Translations under genes and position numbers: made by a program | Notes under the pieces: model-generated | Databases searched by the model: none | Told to the model about the DNA's origin: nothing | The model's input: the letters and a program-made list of their open reading frames with translations, nothing else | Shown: one piece after another, positions 38,418 to 47,024 of the stretch | Layout: each line of letters starts with the position of its first letter | Numbering within the stretch: position 1 is the stretch's first letter | Assembly: GCF_011074795.1 (NCBI RefSeq) | Contig: NZ_JAAMPF010000029.1 | Location: 1 to 64,000, forward strand | From: Marinobacter salicampi | GTDB lineage: Bacteria > Pseudomonadota > Gammaproteobacteria > Pseudomonadales > Oleiphilaceae | DNA: 64,000 nt | Reading direction: 5' to 3'

Positions 38418-38811
38418 TTCCACCTCATGACCTAACGGAACGGGGGTAATTTTATTGTTTCGATGTGTTCAGTTTCTGGGCAATTTTGGATATCTAAAAG
38501 ATTAGCATCAATTCAATGGTCTCCTATTAGCTCTAAGGAGCTATCGCGGATCAGCTGGTGGGCTTTTGTGTGCCAATCATAGTGGGGTACATGCGTCATG
38601 CTCGACCGGAAGGGCGTGCCGCCGTAACTAACCCGATCTGGGCGTAAAGCTTGACCATGGGACCGACCGATAATCGGTTACCGCGAGGCTAGACCCTTCC
38701 CAGTAGTCCCTTTGGGCTATGTGTCAGAAGAATGAACAGGAATACCTTAATAGATAGCGTTTTAACAAAGCTAACAAAGTTTAGTGCGCAATTTAGAGGG
38801 TCAATTTCTTC

Positions 38812-38831
38812 GCAAACCCTATAGGGTTCGC
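38812..38831. promoter_or_regulatory. Palindrome AACCCTATAGGGTT, candidate operator
   Basis: A perfect 14-base palindrome (38815-38828) extends outward to nearly 20 bases. It lies about 325 bases before the oxidase start, in an AT-richer stretch. It may be a dimeric regulator site; nothing identifies the regulator. Confidence 0.35.
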
Positions 38832-38924
38832 CAACTTTAATGGTCCACACAGCGTCTTCCCAAGCGGAGTCTCAGCATGAGGAAGTGGCTTACTGGCTTT
38901 TGTCAGTGTGCCCGCGTGCCAGAC

Positions 38925-38940
38925 GTCCTTAATTGAGGAC
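38925..38940. promoter_or_regulatory. Near-palindrome GTCCTTAATTGAGGAC
   Basis: Sixteen bases are symmetric except for one base pair, about 215 bases before the oxidase ATG. The site is suggested by symmetry only. Confidence 0.3.
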
Positions 38941-39152
38941 CAGTGCAAGGCTCAGAAGAGTTAGCCCCCTTATGAAGTTGCTGTCTCCGAAGGATAGTTC
39001 CGGAATGACCTAAAAAATATGAAGTCCGGTGCGCCGTGATTGTGAAAACTAAGCCTGAAAGTGATGCAACGGTTTGTGGCCGAAGCAATACGTTCGGTGC
39101 CCGCTTGATCGTCGTTTCTTTCTAGAAGCTCGACAGCTCAGAGGGTATTAAC

Positions 39153-42100
39153 ATGAAACAGGGATGGTTATGGTCTTTGATCCTCGGGTTATTGTCCCTT
39201 CTGAGTGTCCCCGGGGCCGCCTCGGCACCGCTTTTTAGTGAAAACGCACTGATTTGTATTAACGCTGGTGGGAATGGGTTTGTAGATTCCCAGGGCACAA
39301 CGTTTGAAGCGGACGTTCTCTATTCCGGAGGGAACACCGGTTCCTTCGCCCATGAAATTGACGGGACGAGCGACGACATTCTTTTTCAGAGTGAGCGATG
39401 GGGCCTCTTTAATTATTCGATCCCACTGCCTCCTGATAATTACCTGGTTACATTGCATTTTGCGGAAATCTACTATCAGGCGAGTACCTCAAAAGGAGGC
39501 CCGGGAAGCCGCGTTTTCGACATAACCTTGGAAGATCAACTGGTCGAGGACAATTTTGACATCCTTGCAAGGGTACCCGGCAAGACGGCTTTGTCCCGGA
39601 CCTATCTTGCTACGCTTGAAGACGACGATCTGACGATCAGTTTTGGCCAAGAAGTCGAATACCCCAAACTATCCGGCGTTTGCGTTCACCTGAGTACCGG
39701 GGATTCGGACGGAGACGGCTATGAAGATAGCATCGATGTCTTTCCTCTGGATCCGAGCGAATGGCTGGACTCCGATGGGGACGGCGTCGGTGACAACGGT
39801 GACGCCTTCCCTAATGACGCTGCCGAATGGTCAGACCTTGACGGCGACGGCATAGGGGACAACAGTGACCCGGACCGGGACGGCGATGGCCACCTTAACG
39901 AAGACGATGCCTTCCCCGATGACCCCAATGAGTGGCTGGACAGTGACGGCGACGGTATCGGCGATAACGCGGACCCGACCCCACTGCCGGAAGTCTCAGC
40001 CTATGAAATGTGCATCAATGCCGGCGGGCCTGCCTATACCGCGGTCGATGGTACTGAATACCAGGCCGATGGCTATTACTCCAGTGGCCGGACCAGTACT
40101 CATGCTCACGATATCGCAGATACCGACGACGACCTGATCTACCAGTCAGAGCGCTGGCGGTCGTTCAGTTATGCCGTTCCGGTACCTGCGAACGGCGCCT
40201 ACACCGTTGAGCTTGAATTTGCCGAAATCTATTACCAGGCCACCTCGACCAGTGGAGGCCCGGGCACCCGGGTGTTCGATGTCTTAGTAGAGAACCAGCT
40301 GATTGCCGACAATTTTGACATTCTGGCACAGGTGCCCAGCAAGTCAGCCCTGACATTGAATCACATGGCGATGGTAGAAGACGGCTCGGTAAACATTACG
40401 TTCGAGGTTGTGAAGGACTGGCCCAAACTCTCCGCCTTGTGTGTGCGTGAGAGTATTGGCGACACCGACGGTGATGGTGTGTCCGATAATGAGGATGCCT
40501 TCCCCTTTGATGCCCAGGAGTGGATGGATAGCGATGGCGATGGCGTGGGCGACAACGCCGATGCCTTTCCCAATGACCCGGCAGAATGGTCAGACCTGGA
40601 CGGCGACGGTGCAGGGGATAATAGCGATCCAGATCGTGATGGCGACGGCGTTGCCAATGAAGAGGATGCCTATCCTGAGGACCCGACGCGCTGGGAAACT
40701 GAGCCGCCTCAGCCCGGCTCGGACTGGGGCTATTGTGTCAATGTCGGTGGTGAGGACTTTACATCCGCCGGCGGCCTGCTTTACCAGGCAGATCAGCATT
40801 ACTCTGGCGGTAACGCCAGCACATTGACCCACGATATTGCCGGAACCGTTGATGATCGCCTCTACCAAACCGAGCGTTGGGGCAGCTTTGTCTATGAGAT
40901 TCCCGTGCCGCAAGCAAGCGACTATATCGCGACCCTGCATTTCGCTGAAATATGGTACCAGGCCTCCACCGATACCGGAGGCCCTGGCACTCGCGTGTTC
41001 GATATCTATCTGGAGAACTCTCTGGTTGAGCAAGGCTTCGACATTCTCGCCCGGGTACCCAGCAAGACGGCGCTGTCTCTGGACTACTTGCTGTCGGTGA
41101 GCGACGGCTCCCTTGAGGTAAGTTTCGCAGCCATTGCTGATCAGCCCAAACTTTCTGCAATTTGCCTTCACCAGACCTACGGCGACGCTGACGGTGATGG
41201 CGTAGCTGATGCCAGCGACCCCTTCCCACTAGATCCCACTGAATGGCAGGACAGTGACGGAGACGGTGTCGGTGACAATAGGGATGCTTTCCCCAACGAT
41301 GCGACAGAATGGTCCGACCTGGACAGTGATGGCGTCGGCGACAACATCGACACGGATCGGGATGGCGATGGCTACCTCAACGAGAACGACGCCTTTCCTG
41401 ACGACCCCAATGAGTGGCTGGACACTGACGGCGACGGCATCGGTGACAATTCGGACCCGACACCAACCTTTGAGATGTGTATTAACTCGGGAGGCCCGGC
41501 CTACACCACTTTTGATGGAGTGAGTTTCCTGTCGGATGAGCAGTATTCAGGAGGCCGTGCCTCGAGCTATGACATCGGTATTGCCAATACCGAGGATGAC
41601 ACTCTTTATCAGAGTGAGCGCTGGGGCGACTTCAGTTACAGCATTCCGGTCCCGGCCAACGGCCCTTACGTCGTGCTGCTGATGTTCGCCGAGATCTATT
41701 ACCAGGCCGCCGTTTCGTCCGGTGGTGTGGGGTCACGTGTGTTCGACATATCCGTGGATGGAAACCAGGTTCGCTCAGACTTTGACATGATTGCCGAGGC
41801 GGGTAGTCAAGCGGCGATTAACCAGCGTTATCTGGTCGAAGTGGACGATGGTAGCGTCGAGATCAGCCTTGGCCAGGTTGTGGATGCGCCCAAGCTGTCG
41901 GCCGTGTGCGTCCATGACAGCAACGGCGACTTTGATGGTGATGGAATTGCCGACAAAGACGATGCCTTCCCGAATGATGCCTCGGAATGGCTGGATTCCG
42001 ACGGTGACGGCGTGGGGGATAACGGAGACGCCTTTCCTTTCGATGCGGCCGAGTCGTCCGATCTGGATAATGACGGCGTTGGTGACAATTCCGATGCCGA

Positions 42101-45100
42101 TATTGACGGTGATGGTTACCTGAACGAAGACGATGCCTTTCCGCTGGATGCCGCCGAGTGGTCCGATCTGGACAGTGATGGCGTTGGTGACAATACCGAC
42201 ACAGACCGGGACGGTGATGGTTACGACAATCACATAGACCTTTTTCCGGACGACCCGACCGAATGGGAGGATGTTAATAACAACGGTATCGGTGACAACC
42301 GGGATCCCGCACTGGATTTTGATGGAGACGGCTACAGCAACGCTGATGACGCCTTCCCTCACGACCCGACCGAGTGGGTGGATTCCGACGGCGATGGCTA
42401 TGGTGACAACACCGATGCCCACCCGCTCGACCCAACAAAGTGGTTATGGAGCGAATACTTTGAGGTGCTGTTCGTCAAGGGCATCGAAGTGGTCGATACC
42501 CTGGCCAAGGCGCAAGCGCTGATCACCAACGCCGATCAGTACCAGAGCGTTACCCTGAGCTCGAACACCATAAGCTTCAGCGACGGCAGCGCGGGCAATA
42601 CCGGTATCTTCGCTGATTCTGAAGCTTTTCCTTTTGACGATCACTTTGCCATGTATGCGACACGCTCGGTACTGATCCCGGAGGACGGTTACTACACATT
42701 CCTGACTCGCAGCGATGACGGCGTTCAATTGACCGTCGATGGCCAGGTCGTCATCGACGATGGCGAGCCCCATGCCGTTAATGAAACCAACACAACGGTC
42801 TACCTGTTGGCGGGTATGAGGCAAGTGGAAATCCTCTACTACGAGGCTGCCGGCGGTGCTGTCGTGGAACTGGCCGGTGCCCGGGGAACGGAGAATGATT
42901 TTTACTTCTCGGGCATCGCAGACATGGCAGCGATCACTGATCGGGTGAACGCTGTTCTTACGCCACCGACTGAGTATGCCAGCCACGTTGGCGGCGAATG
43001 GAGCGAGGTGGTGCAATGGGCCGAGATTCCGGTGTCAGCCGCGCAGTTGCCAGATGGCAAACTGCTGACCTGGGTCGGCGGCACCGAAATTACCGATACG
43101 GGTAAAAAGTCCACTGCCAGTATATATGACCCGGAGACTGGCACTTTCCTGGCGAAGGATCATGCCACCCATAACCAGTTCTGTTCTGGTATCGCTCAAA
43201 TGGAAGATGGTTCCATCTTCAACTCCGGCGGCAATCCGGCTACCAAAAAAACCAGCCGATTCGATATCGAAACCATGTCGTGGGTAACGCTGGACGATAT
43301 GAGCTACCCCCGTTGGTACCCCACCACCATTACCATGCCCGACAACCGGATCTTTACAGCATTCGCGGATGGCGCCGGCAATACCTCGGAAATCTATTCC
43401 AATGTTCAGCAGCAATGGCTGAATACCCCGGGCGCGACCATGCAGAGCCTGGTGGACGAGCAGAACCTGATAAACAGCTCGCAATCCGGCAATGGCAGTG
43501 TCGATATGCAGTGGTATGCCTTCATGCACGTCGCGCCCAATGGCCGTGTCTTCCAGTCCGGCCCCATGCAGACCATGCACTGGTTTGATACGGCGGGCGA
43601 AGGCGCTGTGGAGCAGGTCGGTGCCCGCCTTGGCGGCGATCAGGCCCGGATGTTCGGGTCGGCGGTCATGTACGATGTTGGCAAGATCCTGATCACCGGT
43701 GGTAACGATGCCTCTGAACAGGAGCCGGCTTCCAACAAGGCCATCCTCGTGGACCTGAACGGAGCCGCGCCAGTCATCCAGGAAACCACACCGATGAGGC
43801 ACAAACGGACCTTCCAGGATTCCGTGGTGTTGCCGGACGGTCGTGTGATGGTGATTGGTGGCACTACGGCAGCCAAATTGTGGAATGATGAGGGCAGCAT
43901 ACTGCAGCCGGAAATCTGGGACCCTGCAACCGGACAATGGACCGCAGTTAACAGCCTGACCGTTCCCCGGAATTACCACTCCACCGCCCTGCTGATGAAA
44001 GATGGCCGGGTATTCACCGGCGGTGGCGGCGCTTGCGGCGCCTGTGACGCTAACCATCAGGATGCGCAGTTCTATTCACCCGACTACCTGTTCAATAGTG
44101 ATGGCACCCCGGCTGGACGACCGCAAATCCTTCAAGCACCTGTACAGGCAAAAGCGGGCACGGTGATGGCTATCAATGCCAGCGGCAGCGTTTCGGCATT
44201 CAACATGATCCGCCTGCAGGGGACCACTCACTCCATTAACACCGATCAGCGCTTTGTTCCGCTGGAGTTTGAGGGCGTTAACGGTGAGTACACTGTTGAG
44301 GTTAACCCTAATCCCAACGTCATGATTCCCGGTTACTACTGGCTGTTCGCAGTAGATGGGAATGGTGTGCCATCAGAAGGTTTCGCCATCCAAGTGGTAC
44401 GTGACGGCGACGTTCTGGATTCCGATGGTGACGGCGTCGTCGACTCTGAAGACGCGTTCCCGTTCGATCCCGCCGAGTGGAAGGATACCGACGGCGATGG
44501 CATTGGTGACAACAGCGACCCGGATCGCGACGGTGACGGTGTTTTGAACGAGGAGGATGTATTCCCCGATGATTCGACGGAATGGGCGGACAGCGACGGC
44601 GATGGCGTGGGCGACAACGCCGACTTCTACCCCTACGATCCGGCGTTGTATGCCGAGGCACCCTTGCCAGTGCTCAACTCCACCACTCTGGCGGTCGAAA
44701 GCGTGACCGGAGAAGATCGGGTGTGGGTAGTGAACCCTGATAACAACAGTGTCTCCCTAGTGGTGAATGATCAGCGCGTTGCCGAGGTTGTGGTCGGCGC
44801 AAAGCCCTCGTCGATCACATTGAGTGCGGACGGTTCACAGGCTTGGGTGACCAACAAGGCAGAGGCCACTGTCAGTGTTATTGATACCGCCATTCAGGCA
44901 GTCGTCGATACGATCAGTTTACCGCCAAACAGCCAGCCCCATGGACTGGTTCGGGTGCCTGGCAGTGGTGACCTGCTGGTTATCCTGGAGGCCCGCGCGG
45001 AAGTTGTCCGGCTGGAACCTGCCACCGGGCAGGTGGTTGCCAGTGGAGACCTGTTCGGGCGTCCGCGGCATCTGGCGGTCAGCAGTAATGGCGAGACTGT

Positions 45101-46511
45101 CTATATTACCAACTTCGTGACGCCGCCTCTGCCGGGCGAGGATGGCCTTGTGCCCGGTGTGTTGGCGGGCAGCGCCGAGCTGTTTGTGATGGACGCCCAG
45201 ACCTTGACGCTACTTGAGACCATAAGCCTGGGATACCGTAACCGCGGCGTGTCCGAAAGTACCGGACCCGGTATGCCCAATTATCTTAACGCGCCAGTGC
45301 TGGGGCCGCATGGAGACTGGGCTTATGTGCCGTCCAAACAGGACAATATCCTTGCTGGCGCGGCCCGCGGCGGCCCGGGGATAACCTTCGACCAGACTGT
45401 TCGAGCGGTCACCTCCCGTGTTGATCTGGTGACCGGAAGCGAAAATCCCGGTGCCCGGATCGACCATGATAATGCCAGTGTGGCCACCGGTGCCGTGGTA
45501 ACCGCAGATGGCCGATACCTGTTTGTGGCCCTGGAAACAAGCCGCGAAGTTTCGGTATACAACCTGGAGCAGGGCTACCAGTTGACCAGGCTGGCGACAG
45601 GCCTGGCACCGCAAGGGCTGGCCTTGAGCGCTGACGGCGAGCGCCTGCTGATTCATAACTTCATGGGCCGCAGCCTGCAGAGCTACGACCTGGCACCGAT
45701 ACTGTTGGAAAACCTCCCGGAGGCCATCATCCATCATACGGTGGGCCTGGTGGCCAGCGAAACCCTGGCGCCGAACGTGCTGCGGGGCAAGCAGTTGTTT
45801 TATGATGCCGCCGATGATCGTCTGGCCCGGGATAACTACATGAGTTGCGCATCTTGCCACAACGACGGTGGCCATGACGGGCGGGTATGGGATTTCAGCA
45901 GCTTGGGTGAAGGCGTGCGTAATACCGCCGGTCTGATCGGCAAGGGCGCGGGCCATGGCTTCATGCACTGGACCGGCAACCTTGACGAGGTTCAGGACTT
46001 TGAAAGCCAGATCCGTCTGCTGGCGGGCGGTACGGGCTTGATAGACGACAGCATGTTCGACCTGGGGGACGACCCCCTTGCCAGCACTCGCGCCGGGCTC
46101 AGTGCAGATCTGGATGCCCTTGCCAGTTATCTGGCATCTCTGGACAACCATCCGGCTTCGCCATTACACGGTGGCACTTTGTCAGTGGCCGCCAGCGCAG
46201 GAGAGGCGATCTACCAGCGCGAGAACTGCGCAAGCTGCCACAGTGGTGAACAGCAGACGGATTCCGGTACTGGCGTGGTACATGACATCGGCACCATGAC
46301 CGGCGCGACGGGGTCTAATAACTACGGCACTGTCCACGGCATCGACACACCAACCCTGGATTTGCTGTGGGCAACAGCGCCCTACCTACATCACGGAGGG
46401 AGCCTCAGCATTGCCGAGGCTATTCTCGCCCATGACAACCTTACTGTCAGCGAGCAGGAAGCTGTAGAACTGGAGCTTTACTTGCTTGAAATCGATGGAG
46501 GAAAGCCGTGA
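39153..46511 (+). CDS. Giant secreted copper radical oxidase-di-haem cytochrome c fusion
   Basis: A 2452-residue secreted protein with a Sec signal peptide (cleavage near GAASA). Four malectin-like sugar-binding domains (about 31-177, 285-432, 527-672, 774-921) alternate with acidic thrombospondin-3 calcium repeats. A PA14 domain (about 1099-1245) precedes a galactose-oxidase/glyoxal-oxidase-type domain (about 1270-1745). That domain keeps the redox pair Cys1344 (QFCSGI) and Tyr1389 (RWYPTT), and copper ligands Tyr1608-His1609 (NYHSTALL) and His1693 (TTHSINTDQR). After another calcium-repeat block come a YVTN-like beta-propeller (about 1840-2190) and a C-terminal CCP/MauG-like region with haem motifs CASCH at 2232-2236 and 2359-2363. 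Copper radical oxidases turn alcohols to aldehydes and release H2O2. No C-terminal anchor or sorting signal is visible. AGAGGG precedes the ATG. Confidence 0.9.
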   Translation: MKQGWLWSLILGLLSLLSVPGAASAPLFSENALICINAGGNGFVDSQGTTFEADVLYSGGNTGSFAHEIDGTSDDILFQSERWGLFNYSIPLPPDNYLVTLHFAEIYYQASTSKGGPGSRVFDITLEDQLVEDNFDILARVPGKTALSRTYLATLEDDDLTISFGQEVEYPKLSGVCVHLSTGDSDGDGYEDSIDVFPLDPSEWLDSDGDGVGDNGDAFPNDAAEWSDLDGDGIGDNSDPDRDGDGHLNEDDAFPDDPNEWLDSDGDGIGDNADPTPLPEVSAYEMCINAGGPAYTAVDGTEYQADGYYSSGRTSTHAHDIADTDDDLIYQSERWRSFSYAVPVPANGAYTVELEFAEIYYQATSTSGGPGTRVFDVLVENQLIADNFDILAQVPSKSALTLNHMAMVEDGSVNITFEVVKDWPKLSALCVRESIGDTDGDGVSDNEDAFPFDAQEWMDSDGDGVGDNADAFPNDPAEWSDLDGDGAGDNSDPDRDGDGVANEEDAYPEDPTRWETEPPQPGSDWGYCVNVGGEDFTSAGGLLYQADQHYSGGNASTLTHDIAGTVDDRLYQTERWGSFVYEIPVPQASDYIATLHFAEIWYQASTDTGGPGTRVFDIYLENSLVEQGFDILARVPSKTALSLDYLLSVSDGSLEVSFAAIADQPKLSAICLHQTYGDADGDGVADASDPFPLDPTEWQDSDGDGVGDNRDAFPNDATEWSDLDSDGVGDNIDTDRDGDGYLNENDAFPDDPNEWLDTDGDGIGDNSDPTPTFEMCINSGGPAYTTFDGVSFLSDEQYSGGRASSYDIGIANTEDDTLYQSERWGDFSYSIPVPANGPYVVLLMFAEIYYQAAVSSGGVGSRVFDISVDGNQVRSDFDMIAEAGSQAAINQRYLVEVDDGSVEISLGQVVDAPKLSAVCVHDSNGDFDGDGIADKDDAFPNDASEWLDSDGDGVGDNGDAFPFDAAESSDLDNDGVGDNSDADIDGDGYLNEDDAFPLDAAEWSDLDSDGVGDNTDTDRDGDGYDNHIDLFPDDPTEWEDVNNNGIGDNRDPALDFDGDGYSNADDAFPHDPTEWVDSDGDGYGDNTDAHPLDPTKWLWSEYFEVLFVKGIEVVDTLAKAQALITNADQYQSVTLSSNTISFSDGSAGNTGIFADSEAFPFDDHFAMYATRSVLIPEDGYYTFLTRSDDGVQLTVDGQVVIDDGEPHAVNETNTTVYLLAGMRQVEILYYEAAGGAVVELAGARGTENDFYFSGIADMAAITDRVNAVLTPPTEYASHVGGEWSEVVQWAEIPVSAAQLPDGKLLTWVGGTEITDTGKKSTASIYDPETGTFLAKDHATHNQFCSGIAQMEDGSIFNSGGNPATKKTSRFDIETMSWVTLDDMSYPRWYPTTITMPDNRIFTAFADGAGNTSEIYSNVQQQWLNTPGATMQSLVDEQNLINSSQSGNGSVDMQWYAFMHVAPNGRVFQSGPMQTMHWFDTAGEGAVEQVGARLGGDQARMFGSAVMYDVGKILITGGNDASEQEPASNKAILVDLNGAAPVIQETTPMRHKRTFQDSVVLPDGRVMVIGGTTAAKLWNDEGSILQPEIWDPATGQWTAVNSLTVPRNYHSTALLMKDGRVFTGGGGACGACDANHQDAQFYSPDYLFNSDGTPAGRPQILQAPVQAKAGTVMAINASGSVSAFNMIRLQGTTHSINTDQRFVPLEFEGVNGEYTVEVNPNPNVMIPGYYWLFAVDGNGVPSEGFAIQVVRDGDVLDSDGDGVVDSEDAFPFDPAEWKDTDGDGIGDNSDPDRDGDGVLNEEDVFPDDSTEWADSDGDGVGDNADFYPYDPALYAEAPLPVLNSTTLAVESVTGEDRVWVVNPDNNSVSLVVNDQRVAEVVVGAKPSSITLSADGSQAWVTNKAEATVSVIDTAIQAVVDTISLPPNSQPHGLVRVPGSGDLLVILEARAEVVRLEPATGQVVASGDLFGRPRHLAVSSNGETVYITNFVTPPLPGEDGLVPGVLAGSAELFVMDAQTLTLLETISLGYRNRGVSESTGPGMPNYLNAPVLGPHGDWAYVPSKQDNILAGAARGGPGITFDQTVRAVTSRVDLVTGSENPGARIDHDNASVATGAVVTADGRYLFVALETSREVSVYNLEQGYQLTRLATGLAPQGLALSADGERLLIHNFMGRSLQSYDLAPILLENLPEAIIHHTVGLVASETLAPNVLRGKQLFYDAADDRLARDNYMSCASCHNDGGHDGRVWDFSSLGEGVRNTAGLIGKGAGHGFMHWTGNLDEVQDFESQIRLLAGGTGLIDDSMFDLGDDPLASTRAGLSADLDALASYLASLDNHPASPLHGGTLSVAASAGEAIYQRENCASCHSGEQQTDSGTGVVHDIGTMTGATGSNNYGTVHGIDTPTLDLLWATAPYLHHGGSLSIAEAILAHDNLTVSEQEAVELELYLLEIDGGKP
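39700..39980 (+). repeat. Thrombospondin-3 calcium repeat block 1
   Basis: Codons for repeated DSDGDGVGDN-type and AFPNDAAEW-type units link malectin domains 1 and 2. The Asp spacing is that of calcium-binding TSP3 loops. The DNA repeats imperfectly, so short-read assembly could collapse copies. Confidence 0.8.
40458..40692 (+). repeat. Thrombospondin-3 calcium repeat block 2
   Basis: The same Asp-rich DGDG and FP-DP-EW unit pattern lies between malectin domains 2 and 3. Confidence 0.8.
41181..41468 (+). repeat. Thrombospondin-3 calcium repeat block 3
   Basis: The same pattern lies between malectin domains 3 and 4. It closely matches block 1 in protein sequence, including NENDAFPDDPNEWLD, pointing to duplication of a malectin plus repeat module. 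Confidence 0.8.
41924..42443 (+). repeat. Thrombospondin-3 calcium repeat block 4, longest
   Basis: About 170 residues of continuous calcium repeats lie between malectin domain 4 and the PA14 domain. It would make a stiff calcium-dependent spacer separating the binding and catalytic halves. Confidence 0.8.
44403..44643 (+). repeat. Thrombospondin-3 calcium repeat block 5
   Basis: This block joins the copper oxidase domain to the beta-propeller and cytochrome part, so the two redox modules are held apart by a calcium-stabilised spacer. Confidence 0.8.
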
Positions 46512-46577
46512 ACGTGGCAGTCCGTTGCGCGCGGCAGGCGACACCCGATGGGACCCCTTAGTAAAAAGGAAACTCAT

Positions 46578-47024
46578 GTGCGGCGCTCTGTTCCGACTGC
46601 AGGGAAGCTGCCGCAAACGTTGAGAGGTTTCGGTCTTGCTTTGATGCTGGTCTTCCCGACGGTGGGCCTGGCTGATGCATGCAGCAATGGTTGCAAAGTC
46701 CTGTCCCGTGATGGCGGCTTCCAGGTGACGGCAAGGCCAGCTCTGGAGCGCCTGCCACTGCGACGGCACCATGACTGGATCGTGGTAGTTCAGGATGGTG
46801 ATGGGAACCCGGTAAAGCTCAATGGATTGTCGGTCAGCGGAGGCATGCAAGGACACGGACACGGGCTGCCCAGCCAGCCAAAGGTTACTGAATATCTGGG
46901 GGAGGGGCGCTACCGCATCACGGGGTTCCTGTTCAACATGCACGGTGAGTGGACACTGCGTTTTCACCTGGCGACGCCGGACATTCAGGACGTTGCTGAC
47001 CTGACCCTTACGCTGGATTACTGA
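46578..47024 (+). CDS. Small exported YtkA-like protein
   Basis: A 148-residue exported protein with signal peptide (hydrophobic core FGLALMLVFPTVGLADA, cleavage near LADA) and a compact beta-sandwich resembling YtkA/FixH-type domains: DWIVVVQDGDGNPVKLNG, GGMQGHGHGLPSQP, YRITGFLFNMHGEWTL. The MQGHGHGLP and MHGEW parts offer Met and His side chains that could bind copper, but that is inferred. The GTG at 46578 with AAGGAA upstream gives a normal signal peptide; an in-frame ATG at 46548 would add ten residues. It follows the giant oxidase by 66 bases and overlaps the peroxidase gene by one base (TGATG), so all three form one operon. Confidence 0.75.
   Translation: MRRSVPTAGKLPQTLRGFGLALMLVFPTVGLADACSNGCKVLSRDGGFQVTARPALERLPLRRHHDWIVVVQDGDGNPVKLNGLSVSGGMQGHGHGLPSQPKVTEYLGEGRYRITGFLFNMHGEWTLRFHLATPDIQDVADLTLTLDY

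Larger units (their letters stand above)
38418..39152. promoter_or_regulatory. Long regulatory region upstream of the copper oxidase-cytochrome unit
   Basis: About 735 bases without a convincing gene separate the divergent PhyH gene and the 2452-residue oxidase. Visible structures are TAGCTC-TAAG-GAGCTA at 38528-38543, the palindrome around 38812-38831 and the near-palindrome at 38925-38940. AGAGGG lies 8 bases before the oxidase ATG. The length, and a motif shared with the rml upstream region, suggest complex control. No riboswitch class was recognised. Confidence 0.5.

Noticed and set aside
38590..38760. Possible riboswitch before the giant oxidase
   Set aside because: GC-rich stem-like segments are present, but no conserved core of a known class (such as c-di-GMP) could be matched by eye.
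39700..42443. Repeated DNA that could suggest a CRISPR or satellite array
   Set aside because: The repeats are in frame, imperfect and encode calcium-binding thrombospondin-3 units inside one protein; there are no uniform repeats with unique spacers.
43035..44057. A 340-codon open frame on the minus strand
   Set aside because: It is antisense to the copper oxidase domain, where every catalytic residue is conserved on the plus strand.
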